DNA of 64,000 nucleotides from assembly GCF_035916875.1 (NCBI RefSeq), contig NZ_JAXUHN010000077.1, positions 16,202-80,201 of the forward strand, read 5' to 3'. Below are positions 17,334-24,727 of this stretch, piece by piece. Made by a program: the position numbers and the translations under genes. This DNA comes from Methylomicrobium sp035916875 (GTDB taxonomy: Bacteria > Pseudomonadota > Gammaproteobacteria > Methylococcales > Methylomonadaceae). A model generated the notes under the pieces. It was given only the letters and a program-made list of their open reading frames with translations. It had not been told where the DNA came from and searched no databases. Positions within the stretch are counted from its first letter, which is position 1; every line of letters begins with the position of its first letter.

Positions 17334-17858
17334 TCACGCGGGCTCGGTAAATTGCGGCTCGCTGGGCTCGGTCACATCCAAATCGCGCTCCCAGCCCTCG
17401 TTTTCGAGCTTGATCGTTTGAATCGCGACCGCATTCGCATTCGCGTCCAGTTCCGGCAGCGCCTGGTATTCGGAAACCCAGCAGCGATAAACCTTGTAGG
17501 CAATCGCCAGTTGGCCGGCTTCGTTATAGACCTCGATGATGATGTCTTTTCTGAAGTCTTGCAGCGACACTTCCGCGCCCAGGCCGGAACCGAAATTCCA
17601 CACCTTGTTCGCCCATTTTTCGAATTCGGTGTCGTGGGTGACGCCACGCTCCAGCGTGATCGCATCGAATTTGGTGCGGCCGGGCGATTTGCGCGAGGAA
17701 CTCGGATCGCCGCCTTCGCGGTGTTCGACCAGTTCGGTGCTACGCTTCAGCGCGCCGATTTTGCTGACGCCGGCGACGAAGCGGCCATCCCACTTGATGC
17801 GGAATTTGAAGTTTTTGTAAGGATCAAATCGTTGCGGGTTGACACTAAACTGAGCCAT
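17334..17858 (-). CDS. Contractile injection system inner tube protein (gp19-like)
   Basis: The 174-residue protein matches T4 gp19-like tube proteins: FDPYKNFKFRIKWDGRFVAG, then KRSTELVEHREGGDPSSSRK, ITLERGVTHDTEFEKWAN and a C-terminal IQTIKLENEGWERD. These features mark the hexameric ring subunit that stacks into the inner tube and is pushed into the target. It sits 12 bp after the sheath gene. It is the only canonical tube gene in the window; the protein at 8879-9535 is the adaptor-type paralogue. Confidence 0.95.
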   Translation of the reverse strand: MAQFSVNPQRFDPYKNFKFRIKWDGRFVAGVSKIGALKRSTELVEHREGGDPSSSRKSPGRTKFDAITLERGVTHDTEFEKWANKVWNFGSGLGAEVSLQDFRKDIIIEVYNEAGQLAIAYKVYRCWVSEYQALPELDANANAVAIQTIKLENEGWERDLDVTEPSEPQFTEPA

Positions 17859-17870
17859 GATTTTCTCCTG

Positions 17871-19445
17871 TTAAACTTGCAGTTCGCCAGCGATTTGCTG
17901 GAGTTTGATGATCACGAATTCGGCCGGTTTCAACGGCGCGAAGCCGACCACGATATTTACGATGCCGCGGTCGATGTCGTTCTGAGTCGTGGTTTCGCTG
18001 TCGCATTTGACGAAATAAGCCTGCCGCGCGGTGGTGCCCTGAAACGCGCCTTGGCGGAACAGCGTATTCATGAACGCGCCGACGTTCAGCCGGATTTGCG
18101 CCCACAACGGCTCGTCGTTCGGCTCGAAAACGACCCATTGCGTGCCGCGGAACAGGCTTTCTTCGATATACAGCGCCAGTCGGCGCACCGGGACATATTT
18201 CCATTCGTCGGCCAGAATGTCCGCGCCGCGCAAGGTCCGCGAGCCCCAGACGATTTTGCCGATCACCGGAAAATTGCGCAGACAATTGATGCCCAACGGA
18301 TTCAGTTCGCCGTTTTCGGCATCGTTCAAATTGACCGACAAGCCGGACAGGCCATTCAACGTCGCTTCGATGCCGGCAGGCGCCTTCCAGACGCCGCGCG
18401 TCGCATCGGTGCGGGCAAACACGCCGGCCACCGCGCCGCAGGGCACGAATTCTTCGATCTGATTATCGCGGAGCGGATTCGGTTGCTGCAGTCGCGGAAA
18501 AAATAAAGCGGCATTCCGGCTTCTCGTGCCGATATAGGTGCTGACGCCGTCACGCGCGGCATCCTTGTTTGTCCAGGTGCTGTCCGGATCGACCAGAAGC
18601 AGTGCTCGGCATTGCTCGCACAAGGCGGTCGCTGCGGACAATAAACCGGCCGGATAATTCGCCGTTCCTTCGACAGGCAGGCACAGCAGGTTGAACAGAT
18701 CGGCTTGCTTCAATAAATAAAGCCCCTGCTTGGCGTCGCTGAGACCGGCGCCGGTGTAAGAGGCTATCGCCAGTGCCTGGCTATCGATCGCATTGGTTGT
18801 GGCGGGATAGTTGGTAGCCGGAACATTGATGCCGAACGGGTCCTGGCCCGGCATCGGGTCGGCACTGGGAGCCGGTCGGGCCATGGGTAACGCACCTTGC
18901 ACCCGGACCAGCCGGGATTGGTTTTCGAGAACGCTGTCGATGCGCCTTGGGCCGTTAGCAACCGATACGTTCAAATAAGTTTCGGTCGCGCCCGTGCCGG
19001 TGTCACGGATCGTGATATTGAACAGATCGTTTACAGTCAGACCTTGTGCGGCAGCGACATCGGCAGAAACATTATGATCCACCCGGACTCTGAGTTTATT
19101 GCCCCATGAGCCTTCATTCGCCGCAGCCAATAACAATGTCCCTACCGTGACGACAGCCAGCGGCTCCTCACCCACATTGATTTGAAAAAGCCGGCCGATG
19201 ATGGCTTGACCGCCGCCGTTAAGATAGAAATCCCTGACCGCGTAGCTCATCGCGCTATTCAAATCCAGACCGCCGAAAATCCGCTCGTAATCCGCGTAGC
19301 TGTTGATCACGGTGGCTTTGTTGACCGGCCCCCGCTTGGCTCTGCCGATGAAGGCGGTAATCGACGTGGCGACGCCCGTAATGGTGCGCACGCCGCTTGG
19401 GATTTCCTCGATATAGACACCGGGGTAAGTGGGTGATACTGGCAT
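17871..19445 (-). CDS. Contractile sheath protein
   Basis: The 524-residue protein begins with the family hallmark PTYPGVYIEEIPSGVRTITG and TSITAFIGRAKRGP, and ends with DRGIVNIVVGFAPLKPAEFV. The conserved C-terminal part contains WVVFEPNDEPLWAQI and TLFRQGAFQGTT. Sheath proteins polymerise around the tube and contract to drive it outwards. Only one sheath gene is present, whereas Pvc/Afp encode three; single-sheath eCIS are known, for example in actinobacteria. Good ribosome-binding sequence (GAGACTC, read on the minus strand) precedes it, about 21 bp after the upstream small gene. Confidence 0.96.
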   Translation of the reverse strand: MPVSPTYPGVYIEEIPSGVRTITGVATSITAFIGRAKRGPVNKATVINSYADYERIFGGLDLNSAMSYAVRDFYLNGGGQAIIGRLFQINVGEEPLAVVTVGTLLLAAANEGSWGNKLRVRVDHNVSADVAAAQGLTVNDLFNITIRDTGTGATETYLNVSVANGPRRIDSVLENQSRLVRVQGALPMARPAPSADPMPGQDPFGINVPATNYPATTNAIDSQALAIASYTGAGLSDAKQGLYLLKQADLFNLLCLPVEGTANYPAGLLSAATALCEQCRALLLVDPDSTWTNKDAARDGVSTYIGTRSRNAALFFPRLQQPNPLRDNQIEEFVPCGAVAGVFARTDATRGVWKAPAGIEATLNGLSGLSVNLNDAENGELNPLGINCLRNFPVIGKIVWGSRTLRGADILADEWKYVPVRRLALYIEESLFRGTQWVVFEPNDEPLWAQIRLNVGAFMNTLFRQGAFQGTTARQAYFVKCDSETTTQNDIDRGIVNIVVGFAPLKPAEFVIIKLQQIAGELQV

Positions 19446-19466
19446 GTTGAGTCTCCTGTTTGCTGA

Positions 19467-19718
19467 CTATTCGTCTTGCGCTTGCTGACTTGAATAAATG
19501 TTGTTGCCGTTGGGATGGGCATGACAGACAACGACCGATTGCGCGCATAAATCATCCAGCGCCTGCTGAATCGTCGATGCCGATACTTCAATTCCTTTGC
19601 TCGGCAGCCACCATTCCGCAACGCCCTCGATTGTATCCGCCGCATAAGGATGGGCGCGCAGATAGCACGCAATCTTCTCGGCTATCCGCCGGACCTCGGA
19701 ATCGTTTGTGTCGGGCAT
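19467..19718 (-). CDS. Small winged-helix-like protein, first gene of the eCIS operon
   Basis: This 83-residue protein (MPDTNDSEVRRIAEKIACYL, then ADTIEGVAEWWLPSKGIEVS and TIQQALDDLCAQSVVV) looks like a compact winged-helix fold. Short proteins with the TIEGVAEWWL motif are common next to contractile injection and secretion genes. Their role is unknown to me; a regulatory or assembly function is possible. I chose ATG at 19718, preceded by a GGCGAGG ribosome-binding site; the longer frame to 19793 would run through the sigma-54 promoter placed at 19753-19768. It is followed by the sheath gene after 21 bp. Confidence 0.72.
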   Translation of the reverse strand: MPDTNDSEVRRIAEKIACYLRAHPYAADTIEGVAEWWLPSKGIEVSASTIQQALDDLCAQSVVVCHAHPNGNNIYSSQQAQDE

Positions 19719-19752
19719 ATTCTGCCTCGCCTTGAATCTTGTCCATGCGGCA

Positions 19753-19768
19753 ACAATATGCGTGCCAA
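19753..19768 (-). promoter_or_regulatory. Candidate sigma-54 promoter of the eCIS operon
   Basis: Read on the minus strand, TTGGCACG-CATA-TTGT matches the sigma-54 consensus YTGGCACG-N4-TTGC at every position except the last (GT instead of GC at -12). Spacing is exact. Transcription would start near 19743, about 25 nt before the first ATG (19718). The adjacent activator gene of the sigma-54 class supports the call; the GT at -12 could lower basal activity. Confidence 0.72.
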
Positions 19769-19818
19769 TTCTTATCTGACTGATAATTATCAATAAAAAA
19801 CTGACAGACAGTGGCGCA

Positions 19819-19834
19819 GGGTAAAATTTGACCC
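19819..19834. repeat. 16-bp near-palindrome, promoter-proximal copy
   Basis: GGGTAAAATTTGACCC is symmetric at 14 of 16 positions. Its centre is about 83 bp upstream of the inferred start near 19743, the normal distance for an enhancer site bound by a sigma-54 activator. A second copy lies exactly 90 bp further upstream. Confidence 0.7.
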
Positions 19835-19908
19835 GGTCTATTCCGTTTAAAACTACTTATCCCTATGAAAAACAAATGAGTTTTATTTCGGCAGGGAAGC
19901 AGTGCTAT

Positions 19909-19924
19909 GGGTTAAATTTGACCC
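19909..19924. repeat. 16-bp near-palindrome, promoter-distal copy
   Basis: GGGTTAAATTTGACCC differs from the other copy at one base and is symmetric at 14 of 16 positions. It lies about 173 bp upstream of the inferred start of the eCIS operon, between that promoter and the activator gene. Recurrence in the same intergenic region makes it a candidate operator pair. Confidence 0.7.
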
Positions 19925-20042
19925 ATAACTACGCCGTTAAGCTTTGCAAGAAGTAAGCTATTTATGGATCGGAAGATAAAGCAACGCACGCGTAGTTGCG
20001 AGCGGTCGGCGACATCTATCAGGGCTTGAAGAAATGACCGCT

Positions 20043-21440
20043 TCAGATGCCGCGATATAAAATGGGGTTGATTGCATGCTTTTTGAGCAGTTTGCCCAGG
20101 GCACGGCGTTCTTTTTGCGCAATGCCGGCGGCCTGTGTGACATTGCCTTTGGCGCTGGAGATCAGCCAGGTCAGATAGCGTTGTTCGAAGTGATCGATCG
20201 CATGGTTCTTGGCTTCGTTGAAAGGCGCGTCGAAGTCGAAATGTTGGCGACGTTCAAATAATTTTCGGCGCTCTTCCGCCTGCTTGTCAGGGCGCGACGC
20301 TTCGCTAAGAATGATGTCCGCATCCTGCGATAGCAAGAAAGATCGGTGCACAAAATTTTCCAGTTCACGGACGTTTCCGGGCCAGTGGTGCGCGATCATC
20401 CAGGCCAGCGTTTCGGGATGCAGGCGTTTCAACGGTTGTTGGTACTGGCGGCGATATTTTTCGATGAAATGTTCGGCCAGGTACGGAATGTCGCTCTTGC
20501 GTTCCCGGAGCGGCGGTAGTTGCAAATGCAAGAGATTCAGACGAAACAGCAAATCCTGGCGGAACAGGCCTTTGGCGACCAGTTCGGACAAGTTGAGATT
20601 GCTGGCCGCAATGACTTTGACATCGACCTTCTTACTCGTTTTCGACCCTAACGGTCGAATCATTTTGTCTTCGATGAAGCGCAACAAGGTAACTTGCCCC
20701 TTGGCCGGCAACGCTTCGATTTCATCCAGAAAAAGCGTGCCGCGGTGCGCCTGCTCGGTTAGGCCCTGCTGGCTTTGTTTGGCGTCGGTATAGGCGCCTT
20801 TTTCGTGGCCGAAGAGTTCGTTTTCAAACAGATGATCGGGTATCGCGCCGCAATTCATCGGTACGAATGGATAATCCTTGCGGTTGCCCAGATAATGAAT
20901 TGCCCGCGCGGCGACTTCCTTGCCGCAACCGGTTTCGCCTTCGATCAGCACCGGCGCGTCGCAATGAGATGCTTTCTTGATGAAAGCCAGGGTATTCAGA
21001 AATAACGTCGATTGGCCAATCAGGTTCAAATTCTTCCATGCCGCCGCTTCCAAATCCAGTGAGTTCAAATCGAGTGCCGTGCTTTGTCCAGTCGGCAACC
21101 GCTGCAAACGGAAATCCAGTTCGAAGGGGCTGCAAGGCCACCGGCAACAATCGCCGCATGCCTGCAGGATCGGGTTAAGTTCAGCGGTCAGTGGCGACGA
21201 ATAAATCAGCAGATAAGCGGAATTGGGGGTGGACAGGATAGCCCTGGCGATCTTTTCGATCGGAAAATCGGTTTCGGGTAAAAGCAGAATGATGCGCGTG
21301 CCGTGTTCCTGAAATTTTTGTTGCAGCCAGACGACAGGATCGATGATTGTGAAATCAAAACCCAGCCGTTGCAATATGAGGGTCACGGAGCCCTGATGGC
21401 TTTCTGGTGCCAGAGAAATCAGCTTGACGGTTTTTTGCAT
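20043..21440 (-). CDS. Sigma-54-dependent transcriptional activator, candidate regulator of the eCIS
   Basis: This 465-residue protein is a bacterial enhancer-binding protein. Its AAA+ domain has Walker A GETGCGKE (168-175), Walker B GTLFLDEIE (about 234-242) and a FIS-like C-terminal helix-turn-helix (GNVTQAAGIAQKERRALGKL). Between them, GAYTDA (215-220) stands where GAFTGA contacts sigma-54, with Phe to Tyr and Gly to Asp. The N-terminal 115 residues look receiver-like but I see no clear phosphorylation pocket, so its signal is unknown. It lies on the same strand just upstream of the eCIS operon, with enhancer-like palindromes and a sigma-54 promoter between, so control of the eCIS is the natural inference. 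Confidence 0.9.
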   Translation of the reverse strand: MQKTVKLISLAPESHQGSVTLILQRLGFDFTIIDPVVWLQQKFQEHGTRIILLLPETDFPIEKIARAILSTPNSAYLLIYSSPLTAELNPILQACGDCCRWPCSPFELDFRLQRLPTGQSTALDLNSLDLEAAAWKNLNLIGQSTLFLNTLAFIKKASHCDAPVLIEGETGCGKEVAARAIHYLGNRKDYPFVPMNCGAIPDHLFENELFGHEKGAYTDAKQSQQGLTEQAHRGTLFLDEIEALPAKGQVTLLRFIEDKMIRPLGSKTSKKVDVKVIAASNLNLSELVAKGLFRQDLLFRLNLLHLQLPPLRERKSDIPYLAEHFIEKYRRQYQQPLKRLHPETLAWMIAHHWPGNVRELENFVHRSFLLSQDADIILSEASRPDKQAEERRKLFERRQHFDFDAPFNEAKNHAIDHFEQRYLTWLISSAKGNVTQAAGIAQKERRALGKLLKKHAINPILYRGI

Positions 21441-21487
21441 GGGCTAAAACCTTATGGATTTTGGTAAAAATATTATCTAGTGTTTTC

Positions 21488-21515
21488 ATTAAGTCATACT
21501 TAATTGTAACTTAAT
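21488..21515. promoter_or_regulatory. Repeated ATTAAGT/ACTTAAT operator-like elements upstream of the activator
   Basis: The region reads ATTAAGT-N3-ACTTAAT-N4-ACTTAAT: a perfect 7-bp inverted repeat plus an extra half-site. It lies 48-75 bp upstream of the activator start (21440) and overlaps a possible -35 on that strand. Candidate binding site for autoregulation or another repressor. Confidence 0.45.
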
Positions 21516-21530
21516 TCTATTTTGGCGGTC

Positions 21531-21646
21531 GTGTAGGTCAGGGTGTGCTGGCGCTCCCTGACAAGATGACTTTCAAGTTGTCTAAGATCAGGCGTCTAAT
21601 GCGGCCAGGCCAACCCCGTCGCAATCTATTGTGACGGGCTTTTTTT
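21531..21646 (+). ncRNA. Possible small RNA ending at an orphan terminator
   Basis: No plus-strand gene precedes the terminator at 21615-21646. Upstream is a hairpin with perfect 7-bp arms GTCAGGG/CCCTGAC (21537-21543 and 21556-21562), giving the layout of a short structured RNA followed by an intrinsic terminator. The 5' end and promoter are not clear; the start given is approximate. Confidence 0.35.
21615..21646 (+). terminator. Rho-independent terminator with no upstream gene
   Basis: The stem CCCGTCGCAA/TTGTGACGGG (one mismatch) with a TCTA loop is followed by CT7. On the opposite strand there is no T-run after the stem, so it works in the plus direction. Confidence 0.8.
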
Positions 21647-21674
21647 AAAATGTGTGAATCGTCGTAATGAGATA

Positions 21675-21703
21675 TTGACTTGTAAATTTTGTTAGTCTAT
21701 GTT
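21675..21703 (+). promoter_or_regulatory. Sigma-70-type promoter for the patatin-like gene
   Basis: TTGACT, 17-nt spacer, TATGTT. The only gene downstream on this strand is the membrane lipase (start 21891), leaving a leader of about 180 nt. Confidence 0.6.
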
Positions 21704-21890
21704 CGGCAGCCTGAACCGCTGATTTTTTTCGGCAGGTTTCTGAAAGTCGCAGGGAGCATGAACGCGAGGCCGCCGGGAATAATGGCGGCCAGATACGGCG
21801 GATCAACTTCATTTTCTCTGTGATGGCATCTCCGCCGGATTTATTGACGGCAGGCATCGCGCCTGTTCATCTAGTCTATTGGGGGGATTC

Positions 21891-24302
21891 ATGCAGCTAC
21901 AGTTCATCAAAAACCTGTTGCCGAGGCTCAAGCAATGCTTGCTTCCGGCGCCGGGCAATCCGTTGCCGTTTTGGGCATGTATTAATGAAGGGATTCTCGT
22001 ATTTGGCGCCTGGCTGGCCAAACTGTCCGGAATCTGGCAAAAATATGATTTTTTCTTCGATTTGATAAAGTGCAGCCGGGTCACCTTATTCATTCTGGCT
22101 TTCGCCGCGGTCTTTTTGTTTCTGCCCAACAGCCAGGGGGCTGAATTGACCATTCGTCTCAGCACCAGCCTGGGTCATGCGCTGGTTTTTCTTTTTGGCG
22201 TGTTCTTGTGGGCATTCCAAGCCTGGATCGGGACCCGCAAGGTGCTTGAAATGGTCGAGAAGCGCGTCGATCCGACCGGCGAGCAATTAAGCGGCTGGCA
22301 TTATCTCAGCGCGGCGCTGCAGGAAAAAACATGGCTCGGCCGTCTGACTAAAGGCAAGAATTGCTGCGCGAAGGCGATGGAGTCTGAATCGGGCTGGGTC
22401 GAGCATTGGCCGAGAATTCTAGGCATGTTGGTTTTTTTGGTTTCCCTGTTGGCGTTATGGATGCCTGTCAAGCACGGCCGGATCGCGTTTTTCTCGCCGC
22501 ACGGACTCTTGATCGCAGCGGACTTCGGCCTGGCGATTTTGTTTTACGCGCTGACGATGGGCCGGCGTAAATGGATTCAAGCAGTGTGCGCAAAAAAAGG
22601 CATTCGCATCGAGGAGCATTGGGCGCAGTTGGACAACTTGCATGCGTCGTCCGGCGCTTTTACGATCGTTTATGTGCTGGTCCTGTTGATATTGGCTACC
22701 TTCGCGCCGGTCTGGCTGGGCTTCACTTTCGGCGCCGCCGGCATTGCGGTGCTGGGCTTCGGATCGCTGACCGCCTCCGGCAATTTCATCATCCGCAGCA
22801 TTGTCACCCGCAACAGCCACTTGGATTATGGGGAGGCGACGCAGTTTCCGGTGCTATCGATATTATTCATTGTCGCGGCCGTGTTCAGTTTCTTTAACGA
22901 TAACCACGGGCTTCGCCTGCTGGACCCTATGCCGCAACGGCCCAAACTGGAAGCGTTTGCCGAGCAATGGGCTCAGCGCAATCAGCCCGGGGCAAACCAG
23001 GTCAGGCCGATGATTTTCGTCGCGGCGGCTGGCGGCGGCATTCGCGCATCGCATTGGACCGCGGCAGTGCTGACGTATTTGGCCGACAACAATCCGAAAT
23101 TTGCCGAGTCGGTGTTTGCGATCAGCGGCGTATCCGGAGGCAGCGTCGGGGCGGCATTTTACAGTGCATTGCTGAAACAAAACATCGATTGCGCGAAAGC
23201 CGATGGCAAGGATTGTCTGCAAAGCCGCGCGCGCGATATGCTGTCTCACGATTTCCTGGGACCGACCATTTCCGCGCTGCTCTTTAATGATCTATTGCAG
23301 CGCTTTTTACCTTTCGGCATTTTGCCCGACCGGCAAAAAGCGTTGGAAACCGGGTGGGAGAAAGCCTGGTCGAGGGCGTTCGACGGTAGCGCGGGTATGG
23401 CGGAGCCCTATTCGAGTACCTGGAACAAGCCCGGCGGCGCGAACAAATGGCTGCCCTTACTGCTGCTGAACAATACGCATATGGAAACCGGCAGAAAGAT
23501 GATTACCAGCCCTTTTCCGCTCGATTCAACAACCTTCGCGGACGATGTCGATTTGATCGAGTTGCTTGAGGGGAGCGATATGCCGCTGTCGGTGGCGGCC
23601 GGCAATAGCGCGCGCTTTACTTATGTTAGCCCGCCCGGCACGCTGCCTTATGACGGTGGCTGGTTCGAGATGCGCGAGGATAATGGGCATGTGCTCGACG
23701 GCGGTTATTTTGAAAACAATGGCGCGATCACGTTGCAAGAGTTGCTGCAAGCACTGGAGACTCTGAAAGGCGGCGATGGGAAATCCTTTTTTGAACGCTA
23801 TGCGATCAAGCCGATCGTCGTGGTGATCACGAATGACAATCAACTGGTTTGCGGCAAAGGCGACGACGGTTTGGTCAAATGTCCTAAGGATGTGTGGATA
23901 AAGCCGCAACCGGAAGTGGCCGATGCACAGCCGGCGGTAACCGATTTCAACGGTAAATTCACCCGCCTGACCGATAATAATGGCGCGAATGAAACGCTGG
24001 GGCCGATCCTGGGTATTCTGAACTCGCGCGAAGGCCATGGGATAGCCGGCGTGAAGAACCTGATCGCCTGGGTCGATGAGTGCGGCCGCTGGCCGCAGGG
24101 TTGTCATTTATCGGAGAGCGCCAAGCCGGAATTTTTTCATTTCCGTATCGATTTGAACAAGGGCGAGAATCCGCCCGCGCTGGGTTGGGTGCTGTCGAAA
24201 GACAGCGAGAAACTGATTTGGAACAAGATCAAGGCGCCGGATGGAAAAAATGGTTCCCAACATAACCACGACGAGGCGCAGAGATTGTTGGGATTGCTCT
24301 AA
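21891..24302 (+). CDS. Membrane-anchored patatin-like phospholipase
   Basis: This 803-residue protein has about six predicted membrane segments in its first 335 residues (near 64-80, 95-112, 177-192, 206-222, 257-290, 318-334), then a patatin-like domain. Its oxyanion motif AGGGIRA is near 380-386, the nucleophile elbow GVSGGS near 413-418 (Ser 415), and LDGGYFENNG further on supplies the catalytic Asp. Such enzymes hydrolyse acyl esters of lipids by a Ser-Asp dyad. I chose ATG at 21891 (after GGGGGGA) instead of an in-frame TTG 12 bp earlier. It stands alone with its own promoter between the eCIS regulator and the H4MPT cluster. Substrate and target membrane are unknown. Confidence 0.85.
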   Translation: MQLQFIKNLLPRLKQCLLPAPGNPLPFWACINEGILVFGAWLAKLSGIWQKYDFFFDLIKCSRVTLFILAFAAVFLFLPNSQGAELTIRLSTSLGHALVFLFGVFLWAFQAWIGTRKVLEMVEKRVDPTGEQLSGWHYLSAALQEKTWLGRLTKGKNCCAKAMESESGWVEHWPRILGMLVFLVSLLALWMPVKHGRIAFFSPHGLLIAADFGLAILFYALTMGRRKWIQAVCAKKGIRIEEHWAQLDNLHASSGAFTIVYVLVLLILATFAPVWLGFTFGAAGIAVLGFGSLTASGNFIIRSIVTRNSHLDYGEATQFPVLSILFIVAAVFSFFNDNHGLRLLDPMPQRPKLEAFAEQWAQRNQPGANQVRPMIFVAAAGGGIRASHWTAAVLTYLADNNPKFAESVFAISGVSGGSVGAAFYSALLKQNIDCAKADGKDCLQSRARDMLSHDFLGPTISALLFNDLLQRFLPFGILPDRQKALETGWEKAWSRAFDGSAGMAEPYSSTWNKPGGANKWLPLLLLNNTHMETGRKMITSPFPLDSTTFADDVDLIELLEGSDMPLSVAAGNSARFTYVSPPGTLPYDGGWFEMREDNGHVLDGGYFENNGAITLQELLQALETLKGGDGKSFFERYAIKPIVVVITNDNQLVCGKGDDGLVKCPKDVWIKPQPEVADAQPAVTDFNGKFTRLTDNNGANETLGPILGILNSREGHGIAGVKNLIAWVDECGRWPQGCHLSESAKPEFFHFRIDLNKGENPPALGWVLSKDSEKLIWNKIKAPDGKNGSQHNHDEAQRLLGLL

Positions 24303-24567
24303 TACCGGTGCCGCGCGATACGAGCCGGTAGTTCTGAGATATTTGCCAAGGAAGGCGATTATCTATGCCGAGCAGTCTGCCGAATTTAATGCGAGAAGAT
24401 CTTCGTGGACAACTCCTACGATTGCCCAAAACGCCGTGGTCTATTTCGGCGAGTAGTCGCGGGATGTCGTTCGACGTTTTGAATGGCGGCCAAGCAGGTC
24501 TACGACAATACGCGGATAAATGAAATAAATGAGGCGCATGGTTGTTCCGGGTTGCCAATCAATCGAT
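24303..24567. other. Intergenic region after the patatin-like gene
   Basis: No open frame with coding character and no RNA gene is recognised. I saw no convincing T-run terminator directly after the lipase stop. The promoter of the next operon begins at 24568. Confidence 0.6.
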
Positions 24568-24596
24568 TAGACAAGTTGGCTCATGCCCGGTAAAAT
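24568..24596 (+). promoter_or_regulatory. Sigma-70-type promoter of the H4MPT cluster
   Basis: TAGACA, 17-nt spacer, TAAAAT: five of six matches in each box. Transcription would begin near 24603, leaving a leader of about 125 nt before the ATG at 24728. Confidence 0.65.
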
Positions 24597-24727
24597 CTGG
24601 GCTGATATATAAGAATTTTATAAATTCCTCTGATTGTTTCTTCAATGAAGTCAGTTGAAGGGCGATGCTTTAATATCGTCAAAAGTTGCCGCCCTTGTTT
24701 TTTCTGTTTTTTACTTCGCATCTATTC

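Noticed and set aside
1..19718. Prophage or type VI secretion interpretation of the contractile genes
   Set aside because: No capsid, terminase or integrase is seen and no TssJLM or ClpV genes; the DUF4255 cap and Pvc15-like ATPase point to eCIS.
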